Shown here: positions 1-9,155 of the stretch, piece after piece
Layout: every line of letters begins with the position of its first letter
Position numbering within the stretch: the first letter of the stretch is position 1
From: Propionibacteriaceae bacterium
GTDB lineage: Bacteria; Actinomycetota; Actinomycetes; Propionibacteriales; Propionibacteriaceae
Assembly (NCBI GenBank): GCA_031271975.1
Contig: JAISUR010000039.1
Location: forward strand, 1-64,000
Reading direction: 5' to 3'
Length of the DNA: 64,000 nt
Notes under the pieces: model-generated
The model's database searches: none
What the model was told of the DNA's origin: nothing
What the model saw: only the letters and a program-made list of their open reading frames with translations
Made by a program: the position numbers and the translations under genes

Positions 1-39
1 GACGAGATGGCGGCGTTCCTGTACCGCTATCTGGCCTAG
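1..39 (+). CDS. C-terminal end of a protein with SLH-like / MAAFLYR repeat (partial)
   Basis: Only the last 12 codons are in the window, reading DEMAAFLYRYLA and then TAG. The string MAAFLYR is typical of the terminal repeat of actinobacterial surface proteins with S-layer-homology-like or cell-wall-anchoring modules, so the parent gene probably encodes an exported surface protein. The rest lies upstream of the window, so the identity is tentative. A cluster of palindromic repeats follows directly. Confidence 0.5.
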   Translation, partial: DEMAAFLYRYLA

Positions 40-49
40 CCAGACCCCA

Positions 50-262
50 ACCCGTCATTCCGGACTCGTTCCGGAATCTCGGACGAAGTCCGGAATACGC
101 CCACGCGTTTCGGGGCCCCCGCAAAGTACCGCAGCGCAGCGAGGACACTTTGTGGGGTGAAAATCTCGGACGAAGTCCGTGTGCCCCGCGAAGGGCGCCC
201 CTGTCGGGCCGCATGGGACTCACGTCCCAAGATGCCGGAACAAGCCCGGCATGACAGCAGAG
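50..262. repeat. Composite interspersed palindromic repeat cluster
   Basis: The gap between the first gene and the SIMPL gene is filled with dyad units. Around 57-97 a CGGACTTCGTCCG-type unit is followed by a TCCGGAACGAGTCCGGA-type unit, read on the minus strand. At 113-157 there is a longer dyad with arms CCCCGCAAAGT and ACTTTGTGGGG. At 210-252 a TGGGACTCACGTCCCA unit is followed by GCCGGAACAAGCCCGGC. The same units recur near 6.6, 8.0, 21.7, 36.8, 62.4 and 63.7 kb. I see no gene here. Confidence 0.8.
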
Positions 263-327
263 GGGTCTGCGCAGCGCGTAGGACTGTGCCCCTAGCCGTT
301 CTGGCAACCGTTGGCTACTCTTGACCC

Positions 328-951
328 ATGGGAACGCTTAGAGTTTCCGTTCAACATGACGTGCCCGTAACCGCCACGAAGGCCCGGCTGCACTTGCTTG
401 TGCCCGGAGCCAGCGGCGTTTTCGGAAACGCGGCCGTGAAGAAGGCGGCGGAAGTGCGGGCGCTGACGACGGAACTCCTTGCGGCCGGGATCGGCGACGA
501 GGACATCGAAGTCATGGGGATCCGGCTGCTCAGCGAATCCGGCAAACTCAGCAAGAACCAGCGCGTCGAATTCCAGCTCTGCGTGGCTGCGACCGCCGCG
601 CAGTTGAGCGCGGTGGTCGGCATCCTGGCCGACCAGCCGAACGTGTCGCTGCGCTCGCTGAACTGGGTGTTTGAGACCTTTGAGGCGGGAATCGCCGCCT
701 CGCAAGCGGCCCTGGAGAAGGCGCGGCGCAAAGCCGACGCCATGGCTGCCACGGCCGGAGTGCGTATCATCGGCGTGAAGGAAATATCGGACTCTGTCAG
801 CCTTTCCTGGGAGGAATCCGGCCAGTCGTTTGGCGACGCCGGAGGGCTGCTCCGCCTGCGCGCGGCCAAGCCCGCTGACATCGGAGTCGACTTCACATCC
901 TCACGGAACCTGACTGTTCACATGACCGTCGACTACAGGATCGGGGAGTGA
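328..951 (+). CDS. SIMPL domain-containing protein (DUF541, YggE-like)
   Basis: This 207-residue protein has the SIMPL/DUF541 fold over almost its whole length, with the usual pattern of an early beta-rich part, a helical middle (AASQAALEKARRKADAMAATAG) split over two short stretches, and a late V-x-V strand. Unlike periplasmic YggE it has no signal peptide, so it is probably cytoplasmic. The start is an ATG placed 6 bases after TACTCT (316-321), fitting a leaderless transcript. Its stop is one base before the ATG of the aldo/keto reductase, so the two are probably translationally coupled. SIMPL proteins are linked to oxidative stress in other bacteria; the role here is unknown. Confidence 0.8.
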   Translation: MGTLRVSVQHDVPVTATKARLHLLVPGASGVFGNAAVKKAAEVRALTTELLAAGIGDEDIEVMGIRLLSESGKLSKNQRVEFQLCVAATAAQLSAVVGILADQPNVSLRSLNWVFETFEAGIAASQAALEKARRKADAMAATAGVRIIGVKEISDSVSLSWEESGQSFGDAGGLLRLRAAKPADIGVDFTSSRNLTVHMTVDYRIGE

Positions 952-952
952 A

Positions 953-1885
953 ATGCTGCGCATCGGCACCCTGAAGGTCGCCCCGCTCTGCCTGGGTGGC
1001 AACGTCTTCGGATGGACGGCGGACGCGACAACGTCCGAAGCCATCCTCAACGCGTATCTGGACGGTGGCGGCAACTTCGTCGACACCGCCGACACCTATT
1101 CCACCTGGGTGCCGGGCCACCCGGGCGGCGAGTCGGAACGCATTATCGGAAACTGGCTGCGCGGACGTGCCAAGACAGAAGTGGTGGTCGCCTCGAAAGT
1201 GGCCAAACACCCACAGCGCCGGGGGCTCCGGCCGTCCAATATCCGCGTATGCCTGGACGGATCCCGGCGGCGGCTCGGCATGGAGACCATCGACCTCTAC
1301 TACGCCCACGCCGACGATCCGAGCGTGCCCACCGCCGAATGGGTGGGCGCGTTCAACGACCTGATCGCGGACGGCTCCATAAAACACTACGGCCTGTCGA
1401 ACTTCACCGCCGAGCGGGTGCGGGAGGTTTGCGCCGTGGCGAAAGAGAACGGGCTCGCCACCCCGGTCGCCGTGCAGCCCGAGTACAACCTGGTGCACCG
1501 CGGCGACGTCGAGAACGGGCTCGTGGAAGCGGCCGTGGAGCTTGGCATCGCTATCCTGCCCTACTACGGGCTGGCGTCCGGGTTCCTCACGGGCAAGTAC
1601 GCCCGCGACGAGGCCGTGCGCGGACCGCGGGCCGGCACTGTCAAGCGCTACGCCACCGACGAGGGTTTCGCCGTGGTGGACAAGTTGGTGGAAATCGGCG
1701 ACGCACTGAATACCGAACCGGCCGCCGTAGCCTTGGCCTGGCTGCGCCAACAGCCCGGCGTGGCCGCGCCGATTGCCTCCGCGTCCATTCCAGAACAGGT
1801 GCCAACGTTGCTCGCCGCCATGACGTTGAAACTCACCCGCGGCCAGATCAACAAGCTGTCCAAAGTGAGCGCCCCCTTCGTCTAG
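953..1885 (+). CDS. Aldo/keto reductase
   Basis: NADPH-dependent oxidoreductase of the AKR superfamily, 310 residues. The catalytic tetrad is visible: Asp44 and Tyr49 in NFVDTADTYS, Lys82 in VVASKV and His119 in YYAHADD. It then follows the (beta/alpha)8 pattern, with GLSNF near residue 148 and a C-terminal SIPEQV cofactor segment. It starts one base after the SIMPL gene stop with no separate promoter visible, so the pair forms an operon. The stop codon TAG also forms the first bases of the -10 hexamer of the next gene. The physiological substrate cannot be read from sequence. Confidence 0.9.
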   Translation: MLRIGTLKVAPLCLGGNVFGWTADATTSEAILNAYLDGGGNFVDTADTYSTWVPGHPGGESERIIGNWLRGRAKTEVVVASKVAKHPQRRGLRPSNIRVCLDGSRRRLGMETIDLYYAHADDPSVPTAEWVGAFNDLIADGSIKHYGLSNFTAERVREVCAVAKENGLATPVAVQPEYNLVHRGDVENGLVEAAVELGIAILPYYGLASGFLTGKYARDEAVRGPRAGTVKRYATDEGFAVVDKLVEIGDALNTEPAAVALAWLRQQPGVAAPIASASIPEQVPTLLAAMTLKLTRGQINKLSKVSAPFV

Positions 1886-1894
1886 GCTGGCCAC

Positions 1895-2644
1895 ATGCCA
1901 ATAAGCCCGACGCCGCATCCATCCGGGGCGCGCCCGCCCCAAGTCGCGTCCGTGCCTGCCCATGTGGCCGTGGTGATGGACGGCAATGGCCGCTGGGCGA
2001 AGGCGCGCGGCCTGGCCCGCACCGACGGCCACACGCGCGGCGAGGCGTCCTTGTTCGACGTGATTGAGGGCGCCATCGAGATCGGTGTGCGGTATCTGTC
2101 CGCATACGCCTTCTCCACGGAGAACTGGAAGCGCTCCCCCGACGAAGTGCGTTGGATCATGGGTTTCAACCGCGACGTGCTGCACCGCCGCCGCGACGAT
2201 CTGGACGCGCTGGGTGTCCAAGTCCGTTGGGCGGGACGGGTGCCGCGGCTGTGGAAGTCGGTGATCAAGGAGTTGCAGATTGCCGAAGAGCAGACCAAGC
2301 GCAACAACGTGCTCACCTTGCAGTTCTGCATGAACTACGGCGGCCGCGCGGAAATCGTGGACGCCGCGAAGGCCATCGCCCGGGAGGCGGCCGCCGGACG
2401 GCTCAACCCGGACAAACTCACCGAGAAGCAGTTCCGCGGTTTCCTGGACGAGCCGGACATCCCTGACGTGGACCTGTTCATCCGCTCTTCGGGCGAGCTG
2501 CGCACGTCCAATTTCCTGATCTGGCAATCCGCCTACGCGGAGTATGTCTTTTCCGACAAGTTGTGGCCCGATTTCGACCGCAGGGACCTCTGGGCGGCTG
2601 TTACGGAATATGCCAACCGCAACCGGCGCTTCGGTAAGGCATAG
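1895..2644 (+). CDS. uppS: Isoprenyl (cis-prenyl) diphosphate synthase, UppS family
   Basis: Cis-prenyltransferase that extends an allylic diphosphate with isopentenyl diphosphate to make the polyprenyl carrier for wall synthesis. Family motifs are present: [11 protein letters not shown] with catalytic Asp29, AFSTENWKR, and the late [15 protein letters not shown] to [11 protein letters not shown] segment that binds the second substrate. At 249 residues it has normal length. The ATG lies 6 bases after TAGGCT (1883-1888), so the mRNA is probably leaderless. Sequence alone does not tell whether the product is undecaprenyl, decaprenyl or a short-chain Z,E form. In many actinobacteria this gene adjoins recO and era; here it does not. 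Confidence 0.9.
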   Translation: MPISPTPHPSGARPPQVASVPAHVAVVMDGNGRWAKARGLARTDGHTRGEASLFDVIEGAIEIGVRYLSAYAFSTENWKRSPDEVRWIMGFNRDVLHRRRDDLDALGVQVRWAGRVPRLWKSVIKELQIAEEQTKRNNVLTLQFCMNYGGRAEIVDAAKAIAREAAAGRLNPDKLTEKQFRGFLDEPDIPDVDLFIRSSGELRTSNFLIWQSAYAEYVFSDKLWPDFDRRDLWAAVTEYANRNRRFGKA

Positions 2645-2694
2645 TCTTGGGGGCATCTGGTACCGTTTTCGACGTAATCAACCAAGGAGCAACC

Positions 2695-3129
2695 ATGAGC
2701 CCCCGCAAGATCGCGATCGCCGCAGTTTCAGCCTTCGCCGCACTCGTCCTCACCGCGTGCACGTCTCCCGGCGGTTCAACCACGCCCAGCGATTCGGCCG
2801 CCGCCGAAGTTGATTTCTGCACGGCGATCACCAACGTCACGGCAGCGCTGAAGGAGCAAGTGGCGGTGGGCCAAGAGCAGCCCGCCGACCAGGCGAAGCT
2901 GGCCACGGCCTACGACAACACCGTCTCCGCCCTGCAGTCTGCCGCCGCGATTGCGCCCGACGAATACAAGGCGGGTCTGGAAACCTTGGCAACCACCTAC
3001 GGCAATCTCGCCGACGCCGCCAAGTCGGGCGACGCGGCCGCCATCCAAACGGCCGAAAAGGCCACCAAGTCGGACGACGCCCTGGCGGCGGCGAAAGTCT
3101 TGGGCCAGGCGCAGGGATCCTGCCGCTAG
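2695..3129 (+). CDS. Small putative lipoprotein
   Basis: A 144-residue protein with a lipoprotein signal: basic N-terminus MSPRKIA, a hydrophobic stretch and the lipobox LTAC with Cys22. The mature part is alanine-rich and helical and contains two further cysteines (DFCTAI and the C-terminal GSCR) that could form a disulfide. I recognise no named family. The ATG at 2695 follows AAGGAG with a good spacing, whereas an in-frame upstream start would add residues before the signal peptide. It stands alone and converges on argG. Confidence 0.75.
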   Translation: MSPRKIAIAAVSAFAALVLTACTSPGGSTTPSDSAAAEVDFCTAITNVTAALKEQVAVGQEQPADQAKLATAYDNTVSALQSAAAIAPDEYKAGLETLATTYGNLADAAKSGDAAAIQTAEKATKSDDALAAAKVLGQAQGSCR

Positions 3130-3141
3130 CCGACGCGCTGG

Positions 3142-4602
<1,461 letters not shown>

Positions 4603-4649
4603 CTACCTGTCGTCCTGAACAACCCGACCGTCATCGAGGGACCGCTCAG

Positions 4650-5204
4650 TCAGATCTCGATGATCTTGCTGGGGTCGATCGCGTGCGGCTGGCCGGCCGG
4701 GCCAGCCGAGTAGCCGAAGAGCACAGCGAGCGCGAAATCGTAGCCGGGCGGGAAGCCGAGGCGTTCGCGGTTGGCGGCACCCGAGTCGCCTTCGAACACC
4801 ACGCCGGCGAAACCGCAGACCACCGAGTCGACGCCGAGTGCGCGCGCGGCCAGGGTCAGGTTGGCCGTCACGATGCCACAATCCAGCTCGGTGAACTTGG
4901 TGTCCCCGGTCTTCTGCAAGATGACGATCATGCCGGAGGCGCCGTAGAAGAGCCTGCCGCCGCGGCCCATCATCCGCTCGTGCGTCGCCGGATCGGTGGC
5001 GGCCAAAATGTCCATCCCGGCCTTGTCGAGCTCCTCGATGAGCGGCTTGTCCTTGAGCACCAGCAACAACCACGGCTGGTGGTTCATGGCGCTGGGAGCG
5101 GCCAAACCGGCCTCGGCGATTGCGCGCAACGTGTCAGCGGGGATGGGGTTGCCGTCGAAATTCCGACAGGCGTAGCGGGTGCGGATTGCCTCCAAAGTGT
5201 CCAT
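4650..5204 (-). CDS. Nitroreductase family protein
   Basis: FMN-dependent oxidoreductase of the nitroreductase superfamily, 184 residues. The family entry motif TRYACRNFDGNPIP near residues 9-22 is followed by AAPSAMNHQPW, the usual flavin-phosphate binding segment, and later by GFAGVVF and LGFPPGYDFALAVLFGY, the standard C-terminal core. The start follows GAGGAG at a normal distance, and a TAGAAT hexamer stands about 50 bases upstream. The substrate cannot be inferred. It appears to be a single-gene unit between argG and the ESX island. Confidence 0.88.
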   Translation of the reverse strand: MDTLEAIRTRYACRNFDGNPIPADTLRAIAEAGLAAPSAMNHQPWLLLVLKDKPLIEELDKAGMDILAATDPATHERMMGRGGRLFYGASGMIVILQKTGDTKFTELDCGIVTANLTLAARALGVDSVVCGFAGVVFEGDSGAANRERLGFPPGYDFALAVLFGYSAGPAGQPHAIDPSKIIEI

Positions 5205-5253
5205 CGTTCACTCCTCATGATCTGGTCCGAGATGGACGGGCCCTATTGCCGCG

Positions 5254-5259
5254 ATTCTA
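5254..5259 (-). promoter_or_regulatory. Probable -10 hexamer of the nitroreductase gene
   Basis: TAGAAT on the minus strand, about 50 bases upstream of the nitroreductase ATG, which has its own ribosome binding site. This would give a leader of roughly 40 bases, in contrast to the leaderless argG promoter nearby, which carries the same hexamer. Confidence 0.5.
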
Positions 5260-5313
5260 ACCCACTGCGACGCTGATTCCGCGGCGTCCCAGCACCGTCC
5301 GAGAAGCCCTTTT

Positions 5314-5739
5314 TCAAGCGTCGCACGAATCGCCCGTGGCGAGCACGTACTCCACCACCACCTGGCCGCCGGGGGTCGTCATCGGCAGGCCGGGGGTAGC
5401 CGGACAGTACAGGTCGCCGCCACTGACCGATTCGCCGAAGTCAAGGAGGTAATCGCCGGGGTCCAATTCGATGAAGTTATATTTCGGCCCATATGCGGTG
5501 TATTCGTCCAACTGGCCTTGGTCGCCTCCGAAATAGAACGTCGTCTCGGCGTCCTCGGGCACCCCTTCGAAGTGGATTTCAATCCAATTGGACATCGGCC
5601 CGTCGTACCAAGTGGGTTGTCCGCTGGGATCACCACGCCCGTCGCTTGGGGCCATCGGCCCCGCAAAGAACCAGCCGATCAGCGCCGCAGCAATGACGAC
5701 GGCGCCGACGGCCAAGATCACGGCATTTGCCTTCTTCAT
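5314..5739 (-). CDS. Hypothetical membrane-anchored protein, end of the calpain operon
   Basis: A 141-residue protein with an N-terminal membrane segment (residues about 4-27, ANAVILAVGAVVIAAAL) and an acidic, beta-rich outer domain ending in VVVEYVLATGDSCDA. Two cysteines in the distal part could form a disulfide. I recognise no family. The ATG at 5739 is one base beyond the TGA of the upstream 255-residue gene, so it is the last gene of that transcription unit. Its position downstream of a calpain-like ESX effector makes a partner or immunity role possible, but that is inference. Confidence 0.6.
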   Translation of the reverse strand: MKKANAVILAVGAVVIAAALIGWFFAGPMAPSDGRGDPSGQPTWYDGPMSNWIEIHFEGVPEDAETTFYFGGDQGQLDEYTAYGPKYNFIELDPGDYLLDFGESVSGGDLYCPATPGLPMTTPGGQVVVEYVLATGDSCDA

Positions 5740-5740
5740 T

Positions 5741-6508
5741 TCAGAACTCCACACATAGTTCGCCAGCCCAACCGCTCATGTTTTCCAGATCCTTGATGTA
5801 CGCCGAGCGATGCGAATAGTCGCCGTCCTGGTAGAACTCCAGCGCGTACTCAGCCATCTGCCGCAGCGACTTGCTCGCGGATGATTCCAGTAGTTCGCCG
5901 CCGCCTTCGTAGTCGCGCAACATCAGGATGTTCTCGGTTTGGATCTTGGTGATCTCGCCAGATCCGTCGAAAATGTCGTCGTATCTGAAGGCGTTGCAGA
6001 AGTTCTCCAAGCTCGGTTTCTGCTCTTCGTAGTCCAATGTCGGCGTGGGATCAGGCTCCGCAGTGGGTCCAGGGCTCGGTTCGACAGTACCTTCCTTGGA
6101 TGGCTCGGGGGTCTCGTCGGGGATGATCCACGCCGAGACGCAGCGACCCTCGTCATCGCTCCAGACCGTGTCGGTTGGGCATTCCGGGTGGCCCAGCAGA
6201 TTGAGCAGGAAGAAGGCGCTCACACCGAGCAACAGCAGGAACGCCACGATCACCAAGACGATCAGCCATACCTTGCGCTTCTTCTCCTGCGGCGGCGGCG
6301 GCCCGTAACCTGGCTGCCCGTACTGCCCAGCCCACGGATACTGCGCCTGCTGCGGGTATTGGGACTGCTGAGGATACTGCTGCTGTGCGTACGCCCCTGC
6401 TGGGTACTGCGGCTGTTGGGGATACTGCGACGGCTGTGCCTGCGGCGGATACTGGCCTTGTTGCGGATACTGCGGCTGCGGGTACTGAGGTGGATAGGGC
6501 TGGCTCAT
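5741..6508 (-). CDS. Pro/Gln/Tyr-rich single-pass membrane protein
   Basis: 255 residues. Residues 1-75 are an irregular YPQQ/QYP repeat region of cytoplasmic type, followed by a basic stop (EKKRKVW), one membrane helix (about residues 80-103, LIVLVIVAFLLLLGVSAFFLL), a linker rich in Pro, Glu and Thr, and an acidic helical domain. The N-terminal repeat type is common in actinobacterial single-pass proteins. No catalytic motif is visible. It lies between the calpain-like gene and the 141-residue membrane protein, on the same strand, with a 222-base gap to the former, so it may have its own promoter. Confidence 0.65.
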   Translation of the reverse strand: MSQPYPPQYPQPQYPQQGQYPPQAQPSQYPQQPQYPAGAYAQQQYPQQSQYPQQAQYPWAGQYGQPGYGPPPPQEKKRKVWLIVLVIVAFLLLLGVSAFFLLNLLGHPECPTDTVWSDDEGRCVSAWIIPDETPEPSKEGTVEPSPGPTAEPDPTPTLDYEEQKPSLENFCNAFRYDDIFDGSGEITKIQTENILMLRDYEGGGELLESSASKSLRQMAEYALEFYQDGDYSHRSAYIKDLENMSGWAGELCVEF

Positions 6509-6625
6509 GGGCGTGGTCTTTCATGCCGTGCGATTCAGAAGGCCAGGTGGGGTGAGGCCCCGCCATCCGAGAAAAGCCTAGCCGCCAAGGAAGCCGCGCA
6601 CCAGAGGCTGTGTGGAGGGTCGGAT

Positions 6626-6674
6626 CGGACTGCGTCCGGAGATCCCCGGAACAAGTCCGGGACGACTGGCAGAG
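6626..6674. repeat. Interspersed palindromic repeat unit
   Basis: CGGACTGCGTCCG is followed by a CCCGGAACAAGTCCGGG dyad and TGGCAGAGGG. The same two dyads and the same TGGCAGAGGG tail recur at 8001-8050. It sits in the gap downstream of the calpain-like gene. Confidence 0.8.
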
Positions 6675-6730
6675 GGAAGTCTCAGATCAAGATCTTCGCA
6701 CGCGGTGCGACAGCGTCCATGAGGAGGGCC

Positions 6731-7894
6731 TCATTCCAGTTCACCGATAGTGGTAAATGGGAACGCGCGCTCGAACTCCTCGCGAGACATCTGGATCAGG
6801 CCAGAGGGGTAATTGTTGACATCATTTCTTCCCCACGGGTTCCAGACCGTGACCCAGTCTGTGCCAACCCCAACAACGGTGTAGATGTGATGTCCATGGA
6901 TCTCCACTTGCGTACCCGAGGTATCTGTGACGAGGGTGTCACTCCCGGTGGCAATCATGGGCTGGTTAGCTGTCGCAGCCTGCGAGATGGTTTCCCATTG
7001 CCCTCCAGAATACTGACCATCGACTGCCCTCTCGACCTGAGTGTCACAGCCGGAGACAATCTGCATGGCATCAGCTGCTCTGCCCTCACTATTCAGACCT
7101 TGCCAGCCGTAGTGCTTCCCGTAGGCCATCTCCATCATGTCTAGGACACCTACGTCGCGCCATGTATACCCGATGCCTTGGTCATATGTGGTGAACACCC
7201 GAATATCCACTGGGCCTTCTTCCGTATGCAAAGTGACGATGAAGACGCCAGCATCTTCATCCCACCGAATGCTGTCGGCGACCGCCGCCTGACCTGCCTT
7301 GCTGAGGCAGAGCGCACAAAGCGATGCCTGTAGATAGCAGTCACCTATGCCTCCCTGACGCGAATTGGCCCAGGAGAAAGTGCCATTCTGCAAGTCCTCG
7401 ATGTCCTGGTTGATCCGTTCAATGTCCTCATCAGACAGCCAACTCGCGCGTCCGTCGAAGTCATCAAGGTTCTGGTCGTTCGTCAAGTCGATGAGGGCAA
7501 GAGCGGCGGTGAAGGCAGCCTTGTATACTTCCCTCTCCAACTCCTTGACCCTTTGGTTGTACGCCTCTACATCTTCGTCTGCCCCAGAACCAATTGCCTG
7601 CAAACGAAGGGCGTGCTCTTCCGACTTTGCCTCGGACAACACCGCGGCGAAGACCAGCAGCGCCGCCGCGCCTTCCCGACACCGCGACGCGATATCCAGC
7701 AACTTCGCCTGCCACTCGTCTACCCGCCCGCTGTAGGCGTCAGCGAACATGCCCGACCAGTCTGGCTTACAGTCGACCATGGCGTCGGCCGCAGCCTCGA
7801 TTTCCTCGGCGCAAAACAGCAGCCCAGTAGCGGAGTCGGAGACCCGTGTATCGTCCCCGGGGATGTCTACGGAAACTAAGGGGCTGGTTGCCAT
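6731..7894 (-). CDS. Calpain-like (peptidase C2) protein with ESX-type N-terminal domain
   Basis: 387 residues. The N-terminal ~130 residues are helical with a Trp-Ser-Gly turn (Trp46 in PDWSGMFADAYSGRV), as in WXG100/LXG-type substrates of type VII secretion. The C-terminal half is a papain-fold C2 protease: oxyanion Gln180 and nucleophile Cys186 in RQGGIGDCYLQASL, His336 in HGHHIYTVVGV, and Asn352 in WNPWG. No signal peptide is present, which fits export through an ESX system. The start has AAAGG upstream. Its closest relative here is the divergent 402-residue paralogue. An effector or toxin role is inferred; the target is unknown. Confidence 0.85.
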   Translation of the reverse strand: MATSPLVSVDIPGDDTRVSDSATGLLFCAEEIEAAADAMVDCKPDWSGMFADAYSGRVDEWQAKLLDIASRCREGAAALLVFAAVLSEAKSEEHALRLQAIGSGADEDVEAYNQRVKELEREVYKAAFTAALALIDLTNDQNLDDFDGRASWLSDEDIERINQDIEDLQNGTFSWANSRQGGIGDCYLQASLCALCLSKAGQAAVADSIRWDEDAGVFIVTLHTEEGPVDIRVFTTYDQGIGYTWRDVGVLDMMEMAYGKHYGWQGLNSEGRAADAMQIVSGCDTQVERAVDGQYSGGQWETISQAATANQPMIATGSDTLVTDTSGTQVEIHGHHIYTVVGVGTDWVTVWNPWGRNDVNNYPSGLIQMSREEFERAFPFTTIGELE

Positions 7895-7924
7895 GCTCGG
7901 CCTTTCTCGTCGGGTTACGATCCG

Positions 7925-7970
7925 AGACTAGCCAGTAAGCGAAGAAGCGTCGATGGGACCTGGTTCCCAT
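7925..7970 (-). promoter_or_regulatory. Promoter of the calpain-like gene with 18-bp palindromic operator
   Basis: ATGGGACCTGGTTCCCAT (7953-7970) is separated by 22 bases from the minus-strand hexamer TAGTCT (7925-7930). The predicted transcript start is about 24 bases before the ATG. The same palindrome at the same distance stands before the other ESX-type genes at 8.7, 8.8 and 36.7 kb. Confidence 0.7.
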
Positions 7971-8000
7971 CCGCGTTGACCAGCCAGTAGTGCACAAAGC

Positions 8001-8050
8001 CGGACTACGTCCGGAGATCCCGGAACAAGTCCGGGATGACTGGCAGAGGG
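8001..8050. repeat. Interspersed palindromic repeat unit
   Basis: CGGACTACGTCCG followed by TCCCGGAACAAGTCCGGGA and TGGCAGAGGG, almost identical to the copy at 6626-6674. It lies between the calpain-like gene promoter and the end of the upstream 100-residue gene, so it separates two transcription units on the same strand. Confidence 0.8.
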
Positions 8051-8094
8051 TGCAGCCAGCGACATTGGGACTCGTTGGTGGCGCGATCCCCTGG

Positions 8095-8397
8095 TCAGTC
8101 CAGAGCTTCCTGAATGGTGCGGAAAGTGATCGCCAACACCGAGTCCACCGTCGCCATGCCTTCCCAGACAGTACAGACCGTCTCTCCCGTCTTCTCAAGC
8201 GCATTCTGTATTTCATCGCGATCTTGGACCAGGTCGTTGACGAATGCGTTCACGGCATTCTGCAGCACGGCATGGCCATACGTGGGCAAGTCCAGGTGGA
8301 TGTCCCCGAAGGGGACGCTGTCCAACTCAGTCGCCCGGTTCGTCAGGCACTCCTTGGGCACCTCACAAGTCGCCGAGGTCGAATAGTCAACTAGCAT
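8095..8397 (-). CDS. Small helical ESX-locus protein
   Basis: A 100-residue acidic helical protein without signal peptide. It contains CTVWEGMATVDSVLAI in its C-terminal third, a weak W-x-G type turn, and is probably related to WXG100 partners, though I recognise no family with confidence. A good GGAAGGA site precedes the ATG. It starts 13 bases after the stop of the WXG100 gene at 8411-8701, so both are made from the same promoter. It could be the second half of a WXG100 heterodimer or a chaperone for the calpain-like effector. Confidence 0.6.
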   Translation of the reverse strand: MLVDYSTSATCEVPKECLTNRATELDSVPFGDIHLDLPTYGHAVLQNAVNAFVNDLVQDRDEIQNALEKTGETVCTVWEGMATVDSVLAITFRTIQEALD

Positions 8398-8410
8398 TGG
8401 GGTTCCTTCC

Positions 8411-8701
8411 TCACAGTGCGGCCGCAGCGTTCTCGTCGTATTCGGTGTAGGCGGTGTCGGCGGCGGCGAGGCCCTTGGCCATGCCCTGCAGGTGGCCCAC
8501 CATTGCCTGCATGTTGTGCACCAACTGCGTCTGATGCTCGCGGAATGCCAGTGCCGTGTCGCCCTTCAACTGTCCAGTTAAGTCCAGCATTTTGTGGAGA
8601 TACGTCTGGAGGGCTTCATCCATGGCAGTGGCGCAACTCGCCAGACCACTGGCCGTGCCGTCAGCGCTCGACACGTCCATTGAGACTCTTTCAGCAGCCA
8701 T
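8411..8701 (-). CDS. WXG100-like small secreted protein
   Basis: A 96-residue all-helical protein of the size and layout of WXG100 (ESAT-6/CFP-10) proteins. The turn is LKGDTALAFREH near residue 45, with Leu-Lys-Gly in place of Trp-x-Gly, followed by a second long helix ending in tyrosine- and alanine-rich residues (DTAYTEYDENAAAAL), where ESX export signals usually lie. GAGGAGG precedes the start. It is the first gene of the minus-strand ESX transcript and diverges from a second WXG100 gene at 8839. Confidence 0.75.
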   Translation of the reverse strand: MAAERVSMDVSSADGTASGLASCATAMDEALQTYLHKMLDLTGQLKGDTALAFREHQTQLVHNMQAMVGHLQGMAKGLAAADTAYTEYDENAAAAL

Positions 8702-8730
8702 TTGGGCCTCCTCGTCTGGGGAACGTGGCG

Positions 8731-8805
8731 AGAATATTGGGTTTCGAGGGCGGACGTCGATGGGACTTGGTTCCCATGTTCAACTCGCCGGCTGCCCGCT
8801 AGCGT
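8731..8805. promoter_or_regulatory. Divergent ESX promoters sharing one 18-bp palindrome
   Basis: ATGGGACTTGGTTCCCAT lies at 8760-8777. On the minus strand 23 bases separate it from TATTCT (8731-8736); on the plus strand 22 bases separate it from TAGCGT (8800-8805). Each -10 gives a leader of about 24-27 bases before a gene with a ribosome binding site. One site could therefore control both WXG100 operons from an activator-like position. Confidence 0.7.
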
Positions 8806-8838
8806 GTCTCCCGGACTGAAGCCAGAGAAAGGCACGAC

Positions 8839-9153
8839 ATGGGCGGCATTCACCTACGCGTGGACGACCAGATCACGCAGCAGCTAACAGTGGCGGCCAA
8901 GTTGCTCGAGAACGAAATCTCGGACCAGGTCGGCACCGCCGTGCACCTGGTAGCAGACCTGAGCACTTGGCGCGGCGAAGCTGCAGACGCCTTCCGGGGG
9001 GCCATGTCCGCTTGGCAAGCCCGAATGTCATTGCAGTTGACCGCGTTGACGTTGTCATCTTGGGCCATCGGAACGGCACAACGCGCATTCGACGCCCGAG
9101 AGCAGGCGACCACGTCCGGATTTGACTACATGGCTTCCGGACTTGGCGGCTGA
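8839..9153 (+). CDS. WXG100 family protein
   Basis: A 104-residue two-helix protein with a clear Trp-x-Gly turn in STWRGEAADAFRGAM near residue 45, the hallmark of WXG100 substrates of type VII secretion, and a C-terminal FDYMASGLGG tail. GAAAGG lies before the ATG. Its stop is two bases before the ATG of the calpain-like gene, so the two are coupled, and the WXG100 protein is likely to be the dimer partner that escorts the protease to the secretion machine. The machine itself (EccC and others) is not in this window. Confidence 0.85.
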   Translation: MGGIHLRVDDQITQQLTVAAKLLENEISDQVGTAVHLVADLSTWRGEAADAFRGAMSAWQARMSLQLTALTLSSWAIGTAQRAFDAREQATTSGFDYMASGLGG

Positions 9154-9155
9154 CC

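Noticed and set aside
893..2656. Long minus-strand reading opposite the aldo/keto reductase and uppS
   Set aside because: A typical antisense shadow in high-GC DNA; the plus-strand genes have full family motifs.
8760..8777. ESX palindrome as just another copy of the TGGGACTTCGTCCCA dispersed repeat
   Set aside because: The two sequences are similar, but the ESX palindrome has a different centre (CTTGGT), stands alone without the companion dyads, and keeps a fixed distance to -10 elements. A common origin cannot be excluded.
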